64,000 nt of DNA, from positions 1,676,501 to 1,740,500 of the forward strand of contig CM026560.1 in assembly GCA_015143295.1 (NCBI GenBank), given 5' to 3'. This document shows positions 48,846-61,188 of the stretch, piece after piece. Both the position numbers and the translations under genes were made by a program. Numbering within the stretch: position 1 is the first letter of the stretch; each line of letters starts with the position of its first letter. The notes under the pieces were generated by a model, which worked only from the letters and a program-made list of their open reading frames with translations, did not search any database and was not told the DNA's origin. The DNA is from Tetracentron sinense. Taxonomy: Eukaryota > Streptophyta > Magnoliopsida > Trochodendrales > Trochodendraceae.

Positions 48846-50205
48846 AAATAAGACAAACAAGTATATAAGAAGACATGTATGACTCTCACAACATAAGAAT
48901 AACCTCATAAGATATGTAAGGTAACCACAAGATGCATGAGATGTATAAGGAACTCACGATGTAATGAAAAACATATTGGGTAAAAGCATGAATGTAAAGC
49001 ACGATTAAATATGAGATGTTCAAGATTTTATTTTGTTATTTCATTCTAGCTTCCGCACTCTGATTATATAAATGTGATGATGAACAGTATTACGCATGTT
49101 ATGATATCGTTATTACTATTGTTAGCTAGTAGCTTGTACTCACTGAGTATTCCATGCTCAGCCGTACTTTTATGTCGGTAGGTACACTATACGAAATATG
49201 TGCACCAGTCCTTGGGATTGAGGCAGCTCAGGGAGAGCAGGAGATTACTTGGATTGTTAGCCAGACGTTAGGGGTTGACTTGTGACCCTACGGTTGGGTT
49301 GAGTATAAGAGACATGTATTTTAGGATTTTCTTTTGGGGATTTTCATGTAGGCTTGAGTTCGTCAAGCATTGGACTCTTTTTTACTTATTGTAATTTTTA
49401 TTAAGTCGTTGGTTTATGTAACACTTGGAAGTACATTTATGTTAAAGAAATTTTCCGGATCACTATTTGGAATGCCTTATATACTATTTGCAAGTTAGTT
49501 TTAAGTATAAGTCACGTCGCCAAAGTATCCTAGCTCCTAGGGGTATTTTGGGGTGTTACAACATTTTATTTATTTACATGTTCATAGCTGCTTAACAATG
49601 AGTTATTAAACCATATACTTCAATAATCAATCAACAATAGATTCAAGTTGCTTACCTGTTGCAACTAAACCAAAATCTACAAAATGTTGTGCAATACATA
49701 TAATCTATGTTGATTTTAGAGGATACTATGAAGAGAGCATACTCATTTCTGGAAATGTATATACCATACAGGCAAAGTGCTAAATCTTAGGCAAGATAGA
49801 CTCATCCTTCACTCTAAAAAAGACATAAATTATTTGCCGAAAATCTCAAAAATTCGCCAGATTCCAAAAGCTTTGAAACAGGGAACAACTTTGAAACCAG
49901 ATATCATCAGATGTCTTTCACTTCGAGGATTTTCCTTAGTTGTCCATAACCATTCTAGTCGGCACGAGAGAGGACACCGGAGAGAGAGTGGAATCCAACG
50001 GAGAGAGAGGATGCCAGAGAAAAAGAGAAAGAGAGAGTCTGTCTCCCAAGGAAGGAGAAACGGTTTTGCAATTTTTAAATTTCCCAAAGTATCCTTCTAT
50101 ACATAAAAACGAGGTGTATTGATGATCATTAGATCCTTAAATCCAATGGTGGTGTGCGCGTGTGAACATACGTGTTTTATCTCATATGTCTCCCGATCCC
50201 TTCCC

Positions 50206-51810
50206 ATATATATATAAATATATATATCGGGCAAGCCTTAGCTTTAAGGACCCAAGCTCTTCCGCGGCCCATATTAATATGGGCCTAAGAAATTGAGCCC
50301 GACCCTATCCCTAGGGCCTAAAATATGAGTAATGGGTGGGCTATTTTTGGGCCGGCCTCGACACAAAACCCCTAGCTCATTCTCTGGCTCTAATTTTACT
50401 CTCTCCTTCTTCATTTGCAAATCCTTCCATCGATTTATTGTTGGCAGTGACAACCGATTCAACTGAGGAAGAATCCCTCTTCTCCTCCTCCTCTTTCTAA
50501 GATAATGGATGATTATGATGGTCCTCGGATGCAGGAGAACTAACCTCACCACCCCTACTTTCTTTCTCATCATGAATTTTAGATCATTGTTTCCTAACAC
50601 GGTGGTTTCAACAATAGACTTGAAAGGTGATTGCATATAGGATGGGTATTGGTTGCCTTTTCCTTATTTTTTAGCAATTTTTCTCCTCTTTTCAAGCATG
50701 ATTGGGTAATGGGGGAGACCGGAGAGGGATTGTGGTGTGTCCCTCTTGTCTTAAAATTAGGTAAACCAAAAGTAGTAGAAGAACAAAAGAAGATGAAGAT
50801 GAAGATGAAGGAGAAGAAGGTAGCAAATCTATCAATAGAGAAGGAGAAGAGGGTTTAGGGGTTTGGGTAAGTATAAAGAAGGGGATTCTTAAAATAAAAG
50901 AATTAATTTTTTTTAATATTGGTGTATGGTAAGAAATTGTAGGGGTGCTTATAGCAACAACCTATATTATTCTCTTCTTTATTGTATCCACCAACTCAAA
51001 CCTCTTACCTTTTAAAGTCTCCCCACATTTCAAGTGGCAATAACTCTCTTGGATCAGCTTCTGTACTCGAACACAGCTAGTTCGACGTGAGAACCCTAGC
51101 CTAGTTCTTTTACTGCAACCGAGCATCATTGCGATACGTTGCTTCCAAGGAATGCCCTAGCCAACTCTTGCCTATTTTTCACTGCAACTAGATCTCACCC
51201 CAATGTGCTACTTCCAGGGGGCCCTAGCATTAGCACAAATAGCATTTCAGGATTCATGTCATAGGAATTGGTGGAGTTTTTTCTACATTGGCTTCTAAAT
51301 TCAAGGGCAACCCCTCTCCTTTATACAAGCTTAAGACAGACAATATATCACAATGAGCAAAATGGAGGATTTTTAAATACAATATGTGAGCAAACATATT
51401 TCTTCAGGCTTCGTGGCGATGGAGGGATGACTTAAGGATTACTCATGAGTTGGTCCAAAATTTTGAGGAATGTATTTTCTGTCATGTGTGGTGGGAATCG
51501 AACCGAGCGGCTGACTCTCGCTCGTCTTTGTGTTGATACCTCTTGAGTAGATTTTTCCCTTTCTCCTATTCCTTTGGTGACCCAGTCTATTTTTCTGAAG
51601 ATGAGGCCAGAAAAGTGTACTCGCGAATGTAAGAGCATTTGATTCTAATATATCTGGTCCAGGTTTGCCTAACCCAGCTTACCATACAAAAAAAAACATG
51701 ATATTGTTTTACGAAAGGAAATTGATTTTTACCTTCTACAAACGGGTGAAATTAGTTTCTTACGAAAGAGACTAAAAAGGGGTCATTGGTGTTTTAGCTT
51801 GAGTTTTAAT
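50206..51810. other. Unassigned, with a SINE tail
   Basis: 50255-50290 holds a GGCCCATATTAATATGGGCC palindrome. 51490-51515 (minus) has CTCGGTTCGATTCCCACC, a B-box-like word. No intact gene; the short frames look like chance. Confidence 0.45.
51655..51697 (+). mobile_element. 3' tail of the 16.7-kb SINE family
   Basis: ATCTGGTCCAGGTTTGCCTA, CCCAGCTTACC, then A9, closely matching 16739-16789. The tRNA-like head is not recognisable upstream, so the copy is truncated or diverged. Confidence 0.55.
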
Positions 51811-52640
51811 GGGGATTCATGCAACTTCAGTCTAGCTTAAATTTGCCATCCAGACCGTTCTAAACTAAATGTCTTGAAGGAGGAACTTGATATAGGGTAA
51901 AAATCACTCGAAATGAAGAAAGGGGAAGAAAAAGATTATGATTCAGAGGGAGAGAGGAAGAACAATAAAGAACTTTATTAGAAAGAACTACTTTTCTTTG
52001 ATGAATCCACTAATCTCTCTCTGCTTAGAACAAATTCTATTTCTCTTTCTCTGTTCTCAGTTTTCCAAAATCTCCTCCTTTTTTCTGAGAGGGGATCACC
52101 CTTATTTATAGATGATCAGGTGAAGTTACAGCTTTGGAAATGGTGGAAGGTTGTGGGTTTAGGCCAAAGTACAGTTTAGAAAAAAAAGATACGAGCTCGG
52201 ATTCGCTCGAAACCAACTCCAACACATAGGATATATTGAAATACAAGCGTTTGAAGAAACAACATCGAAATCCGACCCACGGTTTGTATTTGGTGTGCGT
52301 TTTTAAGTTTAGGCCGAAGCATACTATCTAAGTTATGGATTTCGGCCTCTCGGTGCCCAAATTGGGCAAACAACCTCGGATTGCAGCGAAACGAATTCTC
52401 ACACTTAGCTTGGGTCGAAATACACGCGTTAAAAGAACCAGCATTGGACTCTGACCCCCGGTTTGGATTTGGTGCGCGTTTCTAGGTTTAGGCTAATGAA
52501 CTAAACTTTTTTGTTTAATCCAATAACTATGAAATCTTTACGATTATTTTTTTATTTGTAAATTTTTGATGAAATTCATAAATTTTATCATTTTGCTAGT
52601 CTAATAATAAATTTTATTTTATTGTTTTTGTAGGAGGGTG
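51811..52640 (-). other. LTR-like region with two 179-bp direct repeats
   Basis: CTCGGATT..... CGAAAC.AA.TC, TCGAAATACACGCGTT and GGTTTG.ATTTGGTG.GCGTTT recur at about 52195-52373 and 52374-52500. Minus-strand TATAAATAA at 52112-52120 could be an LTR promoter. No ends or domains seen. Confidence 0.4.
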
Positions 52641-52736
52641 TCGGCAGCACGCATCTATCAGGTTTTGGGGCAGCAAGAGCGCATCAGTTGGAGGGACCGG
52701 CTAGGCAGCTCTAGCAGATTTTTTTATTTTACATTT

Positions 52737-54269
52737 TGTTGATAATGGTTATTGAAAGGATTGACTTATGGTCAAATTTAAGAATGTTATTCACAATTCA
52801 AATAAGATAATGACACGTGGCTCAACAAATATTCTGATATATTGTGAATATATTAAATGCTGAAAATCCTCCTTTGAGATTTGGCTAACCGAATTCCATG
52901 AAAAATGGCATGGATAAAGCTGTTAAGATAAACATATTATAGATAGGCTATGTGATAAATAATGATTTTTAGTCATTAATGCTTACTAATGATGATTCAA
53001 ATGATTTGGTGTTTTCAGATTCTTACATCTTTGATTCCTCAAAAGATTCTACCCTTTGATGATATTCTTGATCCTTATTCAATTAATGATGATTATAGCC
53101 TTTGCGCTTTTTATAGTTGATTATGGTTCTTATGCAATTGATTTTGGTTATAGGCTCTAACGCCTTTGGATGATGATTCAGGCTATAACGCCTTTGGATG
53201 ATGATTCAGACTTTAACGCCTTTGGATGCTAATTCAAGCTCTAACGCCTTTGGATGCCAATTCAGGCTTTAACGCCTTTGATGATCAATATGGCATCAAT
53301 GCCTCTCTTTGGCTCTCAACGCCTTTTTGATGATAATAGGTATGGTATGGATTAGTACCTTCCCATATACCTTTCTGACGACCTATACTAGAAAGAGGAT
53401 CTGCTTTGTCAAGGGTGAATGGTATGGATTGTTACCTCCACGTGAGAATGAGTATGTTTGTTTCCCCTCATTAACTATTCGAGATAAACATGGATTACTT
53501 CCTGGGCTGAAAATCAGGGAGAAAGCATTAGTGATGGATTTTTCCTCAGTTTCTCTTAAGGCCTGACAAGATGGGTGTCTTCGTCCAACACCTCCGCTTT
53601 CCCTATTGGACTTGAGATGATTATTATTATTATTATGATTATTATTATGATTATTATTATTACTTAGAGGAGTGTTGCTGTCTGAACACTTATATGTTAC
53701 CTCAAAAAGACAGTACACCATGAAAGCGTATGACCTGCTTTCACGGTGTAGTTACCAACCGCTTTGGGGGAGGATGATGAGTTGTGGTTTGGAGAGCTTT
53801 GATAGAACTTGTTAAAAGATGAGTATTATGAATACCGCTTTTACCTTTGAAGAATATATCTGAAAGCTTTGGTCATAAAAGCTTAAAGGAATTATAGTGA
53901 AAAACGTTTTTATCTTGATAAAATCCAATATTTTCTCTCTAAAGTCGGTTACAAAAAACGGTTATGACAGCTGTACAAGTTAGTTATGATTTCTGTTGAT
54001 CACCTATAAATAGAGGTGACCCCCTCTTGTTTGAAGGGAGATTTTTCTCCGTTTCCAACAAGATTTCTGGAAGAAATAAGAATTTGCAGAGAGAGAAAGT
54101 AGGGGATTTATCAAGAAAAGTCCTTTGTTACCATTATTCTTCACTATTCTTTCTTCTCCCCCTCTGAATCACTTCCTTCTTTCTCTGGATAATAGATTTA
54201 GGCTGGATTGAGGTTGCAGTGAATCTCATCACTTCAAAATCAAAATCACCCCTCTATACATTCAATACA
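52737..54269 (+). mobile_element. Probable solo LTR with minisatellite
   Basis: TGTTGATAATGG start and CAATACA end are weakly inverted; TATAAATAG at 54005-54013 followed by a leader. CATTT occurs at both edges, but the exact TSD is unclear. No domains inside. It appears to lie within CACTA-like sequence. Fossil. Confidence 0.45.
53150..53330. repeat. Minisatellite, about 31-bp unit, 6 copies
   Basis: CTCTAACGCCTTTGGATG followed by a variable AT.ATTCAGG part, six copies, the last ones degenerate. Confidence 0.88.
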
Positions 54270-54279
54270 TTTTTTTGAC

Positions 54280-54838
54280 ATGTATATATATATTGACGGA
54301 CATTTTAAACGGTTTGTTATGGGATTGTTATGTACATGAATTTATATATTTATGGATTATATTTTGATGTTTAGAACTTTTGTAGATAATTTAAATTTCA
54401 TTTATATTGCTTACAGGTACAATTAATACAAATAAAAAAATATTTTAATTAAAAAATATTATTATTTTTTTATTTTTGATTTATTGCGGCGGTTTTAAAC
54501 CGCCGTTACAGATACAGTATAGTCATGGTGGTTTAAAATGCCGTTGGAAATCAATTTCGTATGGCGGTTTTTTTTGTGCCGTTATAGATACAATATATAA
54601 CGGCGGTTTTATTACCGCCGTTATAAGTGTACTCTATAGTTACGGATATAATAACCGCCGTTACAAGTATACTCTATAGCTGCGGATATAATAACCGCCG
54701 TTATAAACTGCCGTGACATTCCTTGCGACAAGACCTGTAACGCATTTCCATAAACTGTCATTATATTCTTATAACGACGGTTTTTGTAGTTGTTGCGGCG
54801 GATTGTAGTCGTCGCAATAAACAATGAATTTCGTAGTG
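54280..54838 (-). mobile_element. CACTA transposon end with CGGCGG subterminal hairpins
   Basis: Ends TTTCGTAGTG at 54838 (CACTACGAAA inverted), the terminal motif of CACTA elements. 54485-54800 holds repeated CGGCGGTTTTAAACCGCCG-type inverted words (about eight), the superfamily's subterminal repeats. The opposite end was not found; it may lie left of the LTR at 52737. Confidence 0.7.
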
Positions 54839-55690
54839 AATTAATGAAAGTATTAAGGAAACTAAGATAATAATGTACTCACGAAATTTGCAGAACAACA
54901 AAATAATGAAAAAGAATGGAAATCCGAGCCCTATGTATCACAGTTTCCTTAAGACAAATTTACTCCCTCAGTACTCAAGGTTGATGAGTAATCGTCTCCC
55001 AAGATAGAACGGATTACAGTTAAGAAGAAGTAGTACTCCAATCTTCAACACTCAGCAAGCTCGACCAATGTTTGTACTCGAACATCAATGCAAGGAAAGA
55101 GAGAGAGAGATTTTTGAAGATATGATTCTTTCATTCATATGATGAATGGATGTCTAATTAATAGACTTCCTTGTGTCTAATTCGAACTAAGGTGGCTGTT
55201 CGAAAGAGGCACAAAAACGGACTGAAAAAACAGTTTTTCGGAGGTTTGAAACACCAACGGACACGATTTGCGATCGATCGTCCAAACGGTACGATCGATC
55301 GATCGTCACCGTCAAGACGATCGATCGCACTCTATACAGAAAGTAACCCACCATTCTGTTCCAGTCGCGATCGATTGTCGATGTCCGGACGATCGATCGT
55401 ACTCTATACAGAAAATTACCCACCATTCTGTTCCAGTTGCAATCGATCGTCCCCGTCAACGATCGACCGCCCAAACACAGATCCATACCCGTACCCAAAT
55501 CCAAATATGGGTCGCAATTCGGGTCAAAATTTCTTGCCCACACATTGCCTATTTGTCGGGTCAATCCAGAAACTGTTTGATCAAGTCTCCTCACACCAGA
55601 GATCCAAAACTAGCTGAAAGGGAGATGGTGGGTTCCTCTTCTTTCCTTTTGTTCCACTTTTCTTTCTTGTTTTGTTCCAAACATCTCTTG
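54839..55690 (-). other. Possible copia-like LTR remnant with GATCGATCG array
   Basis: 55265-55465 is rich in CGATCGATCGT words, including two copies of ACTCTATACAGAAA..ACCCACC. Surroundings on the minus strand look like an LTR leader. No ends fixed. The two open frames here translate the repeat and have no protein family signal. Confidence 0.4.
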
Positions 55691-57483
55691 AACTTTGTTG
55701 CAAGAAGGACACCAATTAGACAGATGGGAAGGCTATGTAGAGGCCGGCATGGCGGCATGCTCACCGCTTCCTTCGTCTTAGGCTAGTAAATCTTTTTACA
55801 CTTTCGTTCCGCCATTAGATAATTTTATTATGTGTATGGAATTGACTATGAGAACTTTTCTTATTAGATAATAAGAAGAATTCATTTCTTTACGGAGTTC
55901 TTTATATGAAGCTTATATTCGTTTTTATAACTAGTGATTGAAGAATCTAACTTGGGATATAAACTTCAGTTGTGGAGATATTGGAGAACTTGGCAACCTT
56001 GATCTTTACATGTCTAAGTTCATACACTTATCGCCGTCCAGATCGGCCAACACTGTCACCAATTTCATGGGCACGGCCTTCCTTGGAGGCTTCTTATCAG
56101 ATGATTTCTTCACCACTTATCATATCTACTTGATAAGTGCAATTATCGAATTTGTGGTAAGAGATTTTCCATGCTTCTCATCTCTCTATCTAAATTTCCA
56201 TTTACTAATTATCCCTTTTAATTGTTTAATTTATTGGTCCCTCCGTAGTCCCTACTTGTTTTTAGCATTGCAATCTTTTCTGGTCAATGCCACCTGGCCC
56301 CAAAATGCAGGTACTACTAGTACTCGACCTTTGAAAAAGGTCTTTGTCTGGGATACTGTAGATCCAGTCTACCAAATGGTATGTGAATATAGAGTATGAT
56401 TATCCATAAACTGGAGGCCTTTTCTACGTATTGTCTAGAAGAATCCAAGCTGTTTCTTCCGATGCAGGGGCTTGTACCGTGTATTACTATACTGTTGGTA
56501 GACACTACTGGAAGTCCATTAGACGGCCGGGGACTTTACGCTCTACATAGCATCAATGTGCCTGTGACGTTTCTCTCCGAGTCGGCTACTTACAAGAACA
56601 AGATACCTACTGGAAGTCCTCTCACAACTATTTTCAAGGTAAGAATTAAGTACGGTGTAAATAAGCTCGATAAACCATATCTAGTATTGTAAACATGGAA
56701 TTAGGAACAAAGATTAATCATTTTTTAAAATGAGAAAGGTCTTACCTCGTCACAGATCTCAGAGGAAGATGATACAGTTAGTAAAAACAGATAGGAGGGT
56801 TCACATTTGTTGTATCAAGTTCAGAGTTACATCCTTAGTAAGTAGCAGCTTGTGTTCTGTTTTCGTTAAACAGGTTTTGGGTGCAGCAACGTGCAACACT
56901 TGCATTACTAGCAGCCCGAGCAATGCTATCACGAGCATGGCCACGAGCCCTCCCTATCAACTGAAACCAATGAGGAAGACAATGCCAGAGCAAAGATGCC
57001 AATTCCAAGTCCAACCAAAGGCCTCAGGTTCCTTAATAGAGCTGTGATAAATAAACCCATCCACACAGTGCTAGAATGCATGGTTGAGCAAGTAGAAGAG
57101 GTCAAGATAGTGTTCAAGGTCCTCCCCATCTTTGCTTGTACCATCATGCTCAACTGCTACCTTCTCCGTCCAACAAGCGGCCGGCCACGATGAACACAAA
57201 GCTTGGCTCCTTGAAGGTCCCACCATCTTCCCTCCCGGTTATTCCTGTCCTCTTCATTATTATCCTTGCACCTGTTTACAACCATGTCATCATCCCCTTC
57301 ACTAGGAAAGTAACCAAAACTGAAACAAATTGGTATCGGTTTGGTTCTCTCCATTGTGGCCATGGCAGTGGCAGCTCCGGTGGAGGTCAAGCAGAAGAGG
57401 GTGGCTTCTCACTCAAGACTACTCAATTCCACTGAACCATTACCCATCACTTTCTTTTAGGTAGCTTTGCAGTACTTGTTCCT
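55690..57483 (+). pseudogene. NRT1/PTR family (NPF, likely NPF4-like) transporter pseudogene
   Basis: Relic of a 12-TM proton-coupled nitrate/peptide/hormone transporter. Blocks in family order: RGRHGGML.ASFVLG (55740-55785), VEILENL then SRSANTVTNFMGTAF and GGFLSD.FFTTYHIYLISA (55965-56155), PVTFLSE.ATYKNKIP.GSPLTTIFK (56560-56640), a SPSNAI.SMATSP block (56915), then GLRFLNRAVINKPIHT and EEVKIVFKVLPIFACTIMLN (57000-57165), MNTKLGSLKVPPSSLPV (57190), and STEPLPITFF plus VALQYLFL up to 57483. Missing pieces (for example LALL after GTAF, the AYLANASN segment), frame changes and stops show it is dead. It is cut after QYLFL by the copia LTR at 57484; its last part should lie beyond the nested elements. 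The NPF4 assignment is from memory. Confidence 0.82.
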
Positions 57484-57793
57484 TGTGACGGAAACAAAAT
57501 TGAAGGAAAAGAGTCGCCGTGAGGCTAGGTATCGCAACTCGAAGGTTTCTCAAATAGGAGCTTTTGAGATCACAGATCGTAATTTATTTTTTTTTTGAGT
57601 GAGAAACTCTTGGGGATTTATCCCCTTTTATAGATCTTAACACTGTAACCTCCTCCTGGATTTCCTCTGTAGTTGGAGACGAAATGGGAAGGTAGTAATG
57701 CCATTGGTAACGCCTCAACGGCTCTTGGAACACCGGTGGTGTAATGCCTCAACGGCTCTCTCTTGGCCACTGTTAGAATATGCTAACATCTCC
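57484..57793 (-). repeat. 3' LTR of the copia fossil
   Basis: 310 bp; minus strand starts TGTTAGCATATTCTAACA right after the polypurine tract and ends TTCCGTCACA. A TATAAAAGGGGATAAAT promoter-like word lies at about 57618-57634 (minus). Its left edge abuts the NPF coding sequence. Confidence 0.75.
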
Positions 57794-60700
57794 CACTTGG
57801 CCATGAGAGTCGTTACACTTTACATATCTTGAATTTTATTCCTTTTCATGAGGTTCTTACAACATCGTTGCGTATACCCATCATGCTACAATTATGAGGT
57901 TTTCCCAATCTACACGGATATGCCCTTCATGCTACATCATGAGGTTTTCCCAATGCAAACGGATATACTCTTCAAGATAAGATACAATATGAGGTTTTGC
58001 CAATACGTACGGATATGCCTTTCATGATGAGATACAATCATGAGGCTTTCCCAATACGAACGGATATACCCTTCATAATATTATCCTAAGTGTTTGGAGT
58101 TCATTAACTTAGGCGCCCCTAAGTCCCATTAAGCTTATATGCTTAGCAAGTAACTCCGCACATAGTGCATTTGTTAAAGGATCAGCAATCATATCTGTCG
58201 AGGGTAAATGACTTACTATCACTTCACCCTTCTCTACCATATCACGAATATAGTGATATGCTACTTCAATGTGTCTACCTTTAGAACTATTAGCTCTACT
58301 CTCAATTAGTCGTATTGCAGCCAAATTGTCACAGAATATGTGCACAGGTCCGTTGGTTATACCAATCTTCAATTCATCTATGAAGCGTTTTATCCAAACG
58401 GCATAAGTACTAGCTGTACTACATGCTACATATTCTGACTCTTGAGTGAAACGAGCAACACACCCTTGTTTCTTGCTAGAACAAGATACAGCTGCACTGC
58501 CAAAGAGAAAAATAATACCTGCGGTGGATTTTCCATCATCCTTATCCCCTGCAAAATCAGCATCTGAATAGCCACAAACTTTAAGTTCATCGGTATGGAA
58601 ACATAATTTAAGATGTTTAGTTCCTTTTAAATATCTCAATATTCTTTTCACTGCCTGCCAATGTTTAATACCGGGATTACTTTGATATCTACTCACAAGA
58701 TTTACAGCATAACTAAGGTCTGGTCTAGTGCATACCATAACATACATTAAGCTTTCGACAGCTTGAGCATAAGGAACATTTAATCTTTCTTGTCCTTCTG
58801 AAGGACTATCTTTCTTACTTAATTTAATTCCTTTTTCAATAGGAGTGGAGACTGGATTACAATTATCCATTTTAAATCTTTTCAATATTGTGTCAATATA
58901 TCTTTCTTGACTTAAACACACCATATTATTTAATCTATCTCGTGATATTTTTATCCCAAGAATATAGGATGCTTCTCCCATATCCTTCATCTCAAATTGA
59001 GACTTAAGCCATGACTTTGTATTTTCATCATGTTTAAATCATTTCCGGCTAAAAGTATATCATCGACATACAAGGATAATATGGTAAAATTACTCCCACT
59101 ATTCCAGATATATACACAATTATCTAGTTTATTAACTACATATCCTAATTGAATGATAGCATTATGAAAAGTAAAGTACCACATTCTTGAAGATTGTTTT
59201 AATCCATATAAGGATTTTTTCAACCTATATACTTTATCTTCAAGTCCTTTAATTTCAAAACCTTCTGGTTGCCTCATATAAATGGTTTCCTTTAGATTTC
59301 CATTAAGGAAAGCTGTCTTAACATCCATTTGAAATAATTCTAAATTATAATGAGCAACAATAGCCAATATTATTCTAATTGACATAAAATTAACTACAGG
59401 AGAATATGTTTCATCATAGTCTATTCCCTCCTTTTGTGTGAAACCTTTAGCTACAAGTCTAGCTTTGTATTTATCTATAGTCCCATCAGACTTTAGTTTC
59501 TTTTTCAACACTCATTTACATCCTATAGCTTTTCTATCTTTAGGTAAATCACTTAGTTCCCAAACTTTATTTTTTTCAATGGATTCCAATTCTTCATTCA
59601 TTGCTTTTAGCCATTCATTTGAATCAAAGGAATTTATAGCTTCTTTATAACTGCAAGGATCATCACATTGATCTAAGTCAAAAGTTTCATTTATGCCTTC
59701 TTTATAGTTTGATGGATCATTATATTGATCTAAATCGACATTTTCACTCATAGACACATAGAAATCATCTAAGTAAGATGGAGGAGCCCTAGATCTCTTT
59801 TGACCACGATGAACTGGTGTCTCATCATGTTCAAGTTGGGTTTGATTAGAATCTAAGGTCCTTTCCTCATAAAATTCTATGTTCTCTCCTAAAAGGGTAT
59901 CATCATTATCAGTTTCTAAGAATTCAGCATCCCTGGATTCTATTAGTCCTTTATCTTTGTTGTAAAATCTATACCCTTTAGATTCTTCTGAATAGCCTAT
60001 AAAGTGACATCTTATTGTCTTAGGCTCTAACTTATTTCTAAGTTGTTGTGGAATCATTACATGTGCTATTGAACCCCATTTCCTTAAGTTAGATAAATCA
60101 GGCATTCTACCTGTCCAAATTTCATAAGGAGTAGTTTCTACAGCTTTAGATGGGATTCTATTAAGAATGTACATGGCTGTACTAATAGCTTCACCCCAAA
60201 ATGTTTTAGATAACTTAGCATGTGACAATATAGATCTAGTCATATCCATTAGAGTTCTATTACGTCTCTCAGCTACACCATTTTGTTGTGGAGTATAAGG
60301 CATAGTAGTCTGACGAATAATACCATTTTCACTGCAAAAATTATAGAATTCATTTGATGTAAATTCTCCTCCTCTATCAGTTCTTAGCACTTTGATATTT
60401 CTTCCTAACTGATTTTCAACTTCTCTTTTATATTCTTTAAAGGTTTCTAAAGCATCTGATTTATTACGGATTAAGTAAATGTAACCAAACCTAGAGAAGT
60501 CATCTATGAAGGTTATAAAATATTCCATACCCCTATGTGTTTTAATACTTAAAGGTTCACAAATATCAGAATGAATTATTGCTAATAATTCAGTTGACCT
60601 TGTTGCTTTAGGAAATGGTTTTCTTGTCATTTTTCCTGATAAACAATGCTCATATTTTTCATATTCATTTTTCTCAAAATTAGGTATCATACCTTTACTA

Positions 60701-61188
60701 GCCAATCTTTTAATTTTATCTTTGCCTATGTGTCCTAACCTAAGATGTCAGTTGTAAGAATCAACAACATTAACACAATCAATATAACCAGAAGAAGAAG
60801 CACTTTTATTATGATAATTTTCATTTACATTCAAAAGAAAAAGATTATGATCATCTACCAGATGGCCCCATGCCAAGACTCGACCATGCTTTCCGATTGA
60901 TACTTCCCGATCGGAAGCGTACATCAAAACCCTTAAGGACTAGGAGTGAGACGGAAATGATGTTACGCCTCATAGTAGACACAAAATAAACATCAGTAAG
61001 GACCATGTCCATGTTTCCAACATTAAGCCTACAGGTTCCCACACCCAACACATCAGAGTAGGTGTTATTTCCCATGTAGATCCGCTTTTCTCCAATCCTT
61101 ATCTCCTCAAATTCTTCAAATTGGGCCTTTGTACTAGCAATGTGTCGATTGGCACCCGAGTCAATTCACCAACCCATGTGGTCTTGGT
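57484..61188 (-). mobile_element. Ty1/copia LTR retrotransposon fossil
   Basis: Copia order on the minus strand: protease-like part (about 60.85-61.18 kb, DSGA motif), integrase (about 59.9-60.7 kb, DDE-type core with the PYTPQQNGVAERRN block), reverse transcriptase (about 58.8-59.5 kb, YVDD motif) and RNase H (about 58.1-58.6 kb). 3' LTR 57484-57793, preceded by a polypurine tract (AAGTGGGAGA). The far part, including the 5' LTR, lies past a second element that enters at about 61189. It looks broken, with a handful of breaks, yet coding regions are long, so it is moderately young. It inserted in the NPF pseudogene. Without both LTRs no age can be computed. Confidence 0.9.

Larger units (their letters stand above)
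46861..49560 (+). mobile_element. Solo LTR (long-LTR family A, copy 3)
   Basis: 2,700 bp, TGTAGCACCCCGAAAC ... TTGGGGTGTTACA, flanks GCATT and ACATT (4 of 5). Contains a TATAAATAG promoter at 47330-47338, an upstream array of TACGATCGATCGTAG palindromes, and a hairpin array at 48315-48845. It sits in the core of the MULE-like element. No internal domains; fossil, younger than the MULE it interrupts. Confidence 0.85.
46118..50205. mobile_element. MULE-like element with about 0.4-kb arms, split by a solo LTR
   Basis: Left arm 46118-46605 and right arm 49825-50205 are inverted copies. Outermost GGGAAGGGATC, then GACATATGA and GTTCACA; deeper TGGTTAT.GA.AACTA.G and AGTGAAAGACATCTG.TGAT; innermost TTTTTGA.ATTTTC. 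The flanks are ATATATATA on both sides (9 bp, but low complexity). Without the inserted LTR (46861-49560) the element is about 1.4 kb. The unique core, about 250 bp on each side, holds no recognised gene. Confidence 0.8.

Noticed and set aside
49777-50106. 109-codon frame with GER/RER repeats
   Set aside because: Lies in the right arm of the MULE-like element; the other arm does not keep the frame.
51490-51515. CGGTTCGATTCCCACC as a tRNA gene
   Set aside because: Only the T-arm-like word is present; no acceptor stem, D arm or anticodon arm can be folded around it.
55171-55786. Overlapping frames of 135-172 codons
   Set aside because: They translate the CGATCGATCG array in several frames on both strands; no domain.
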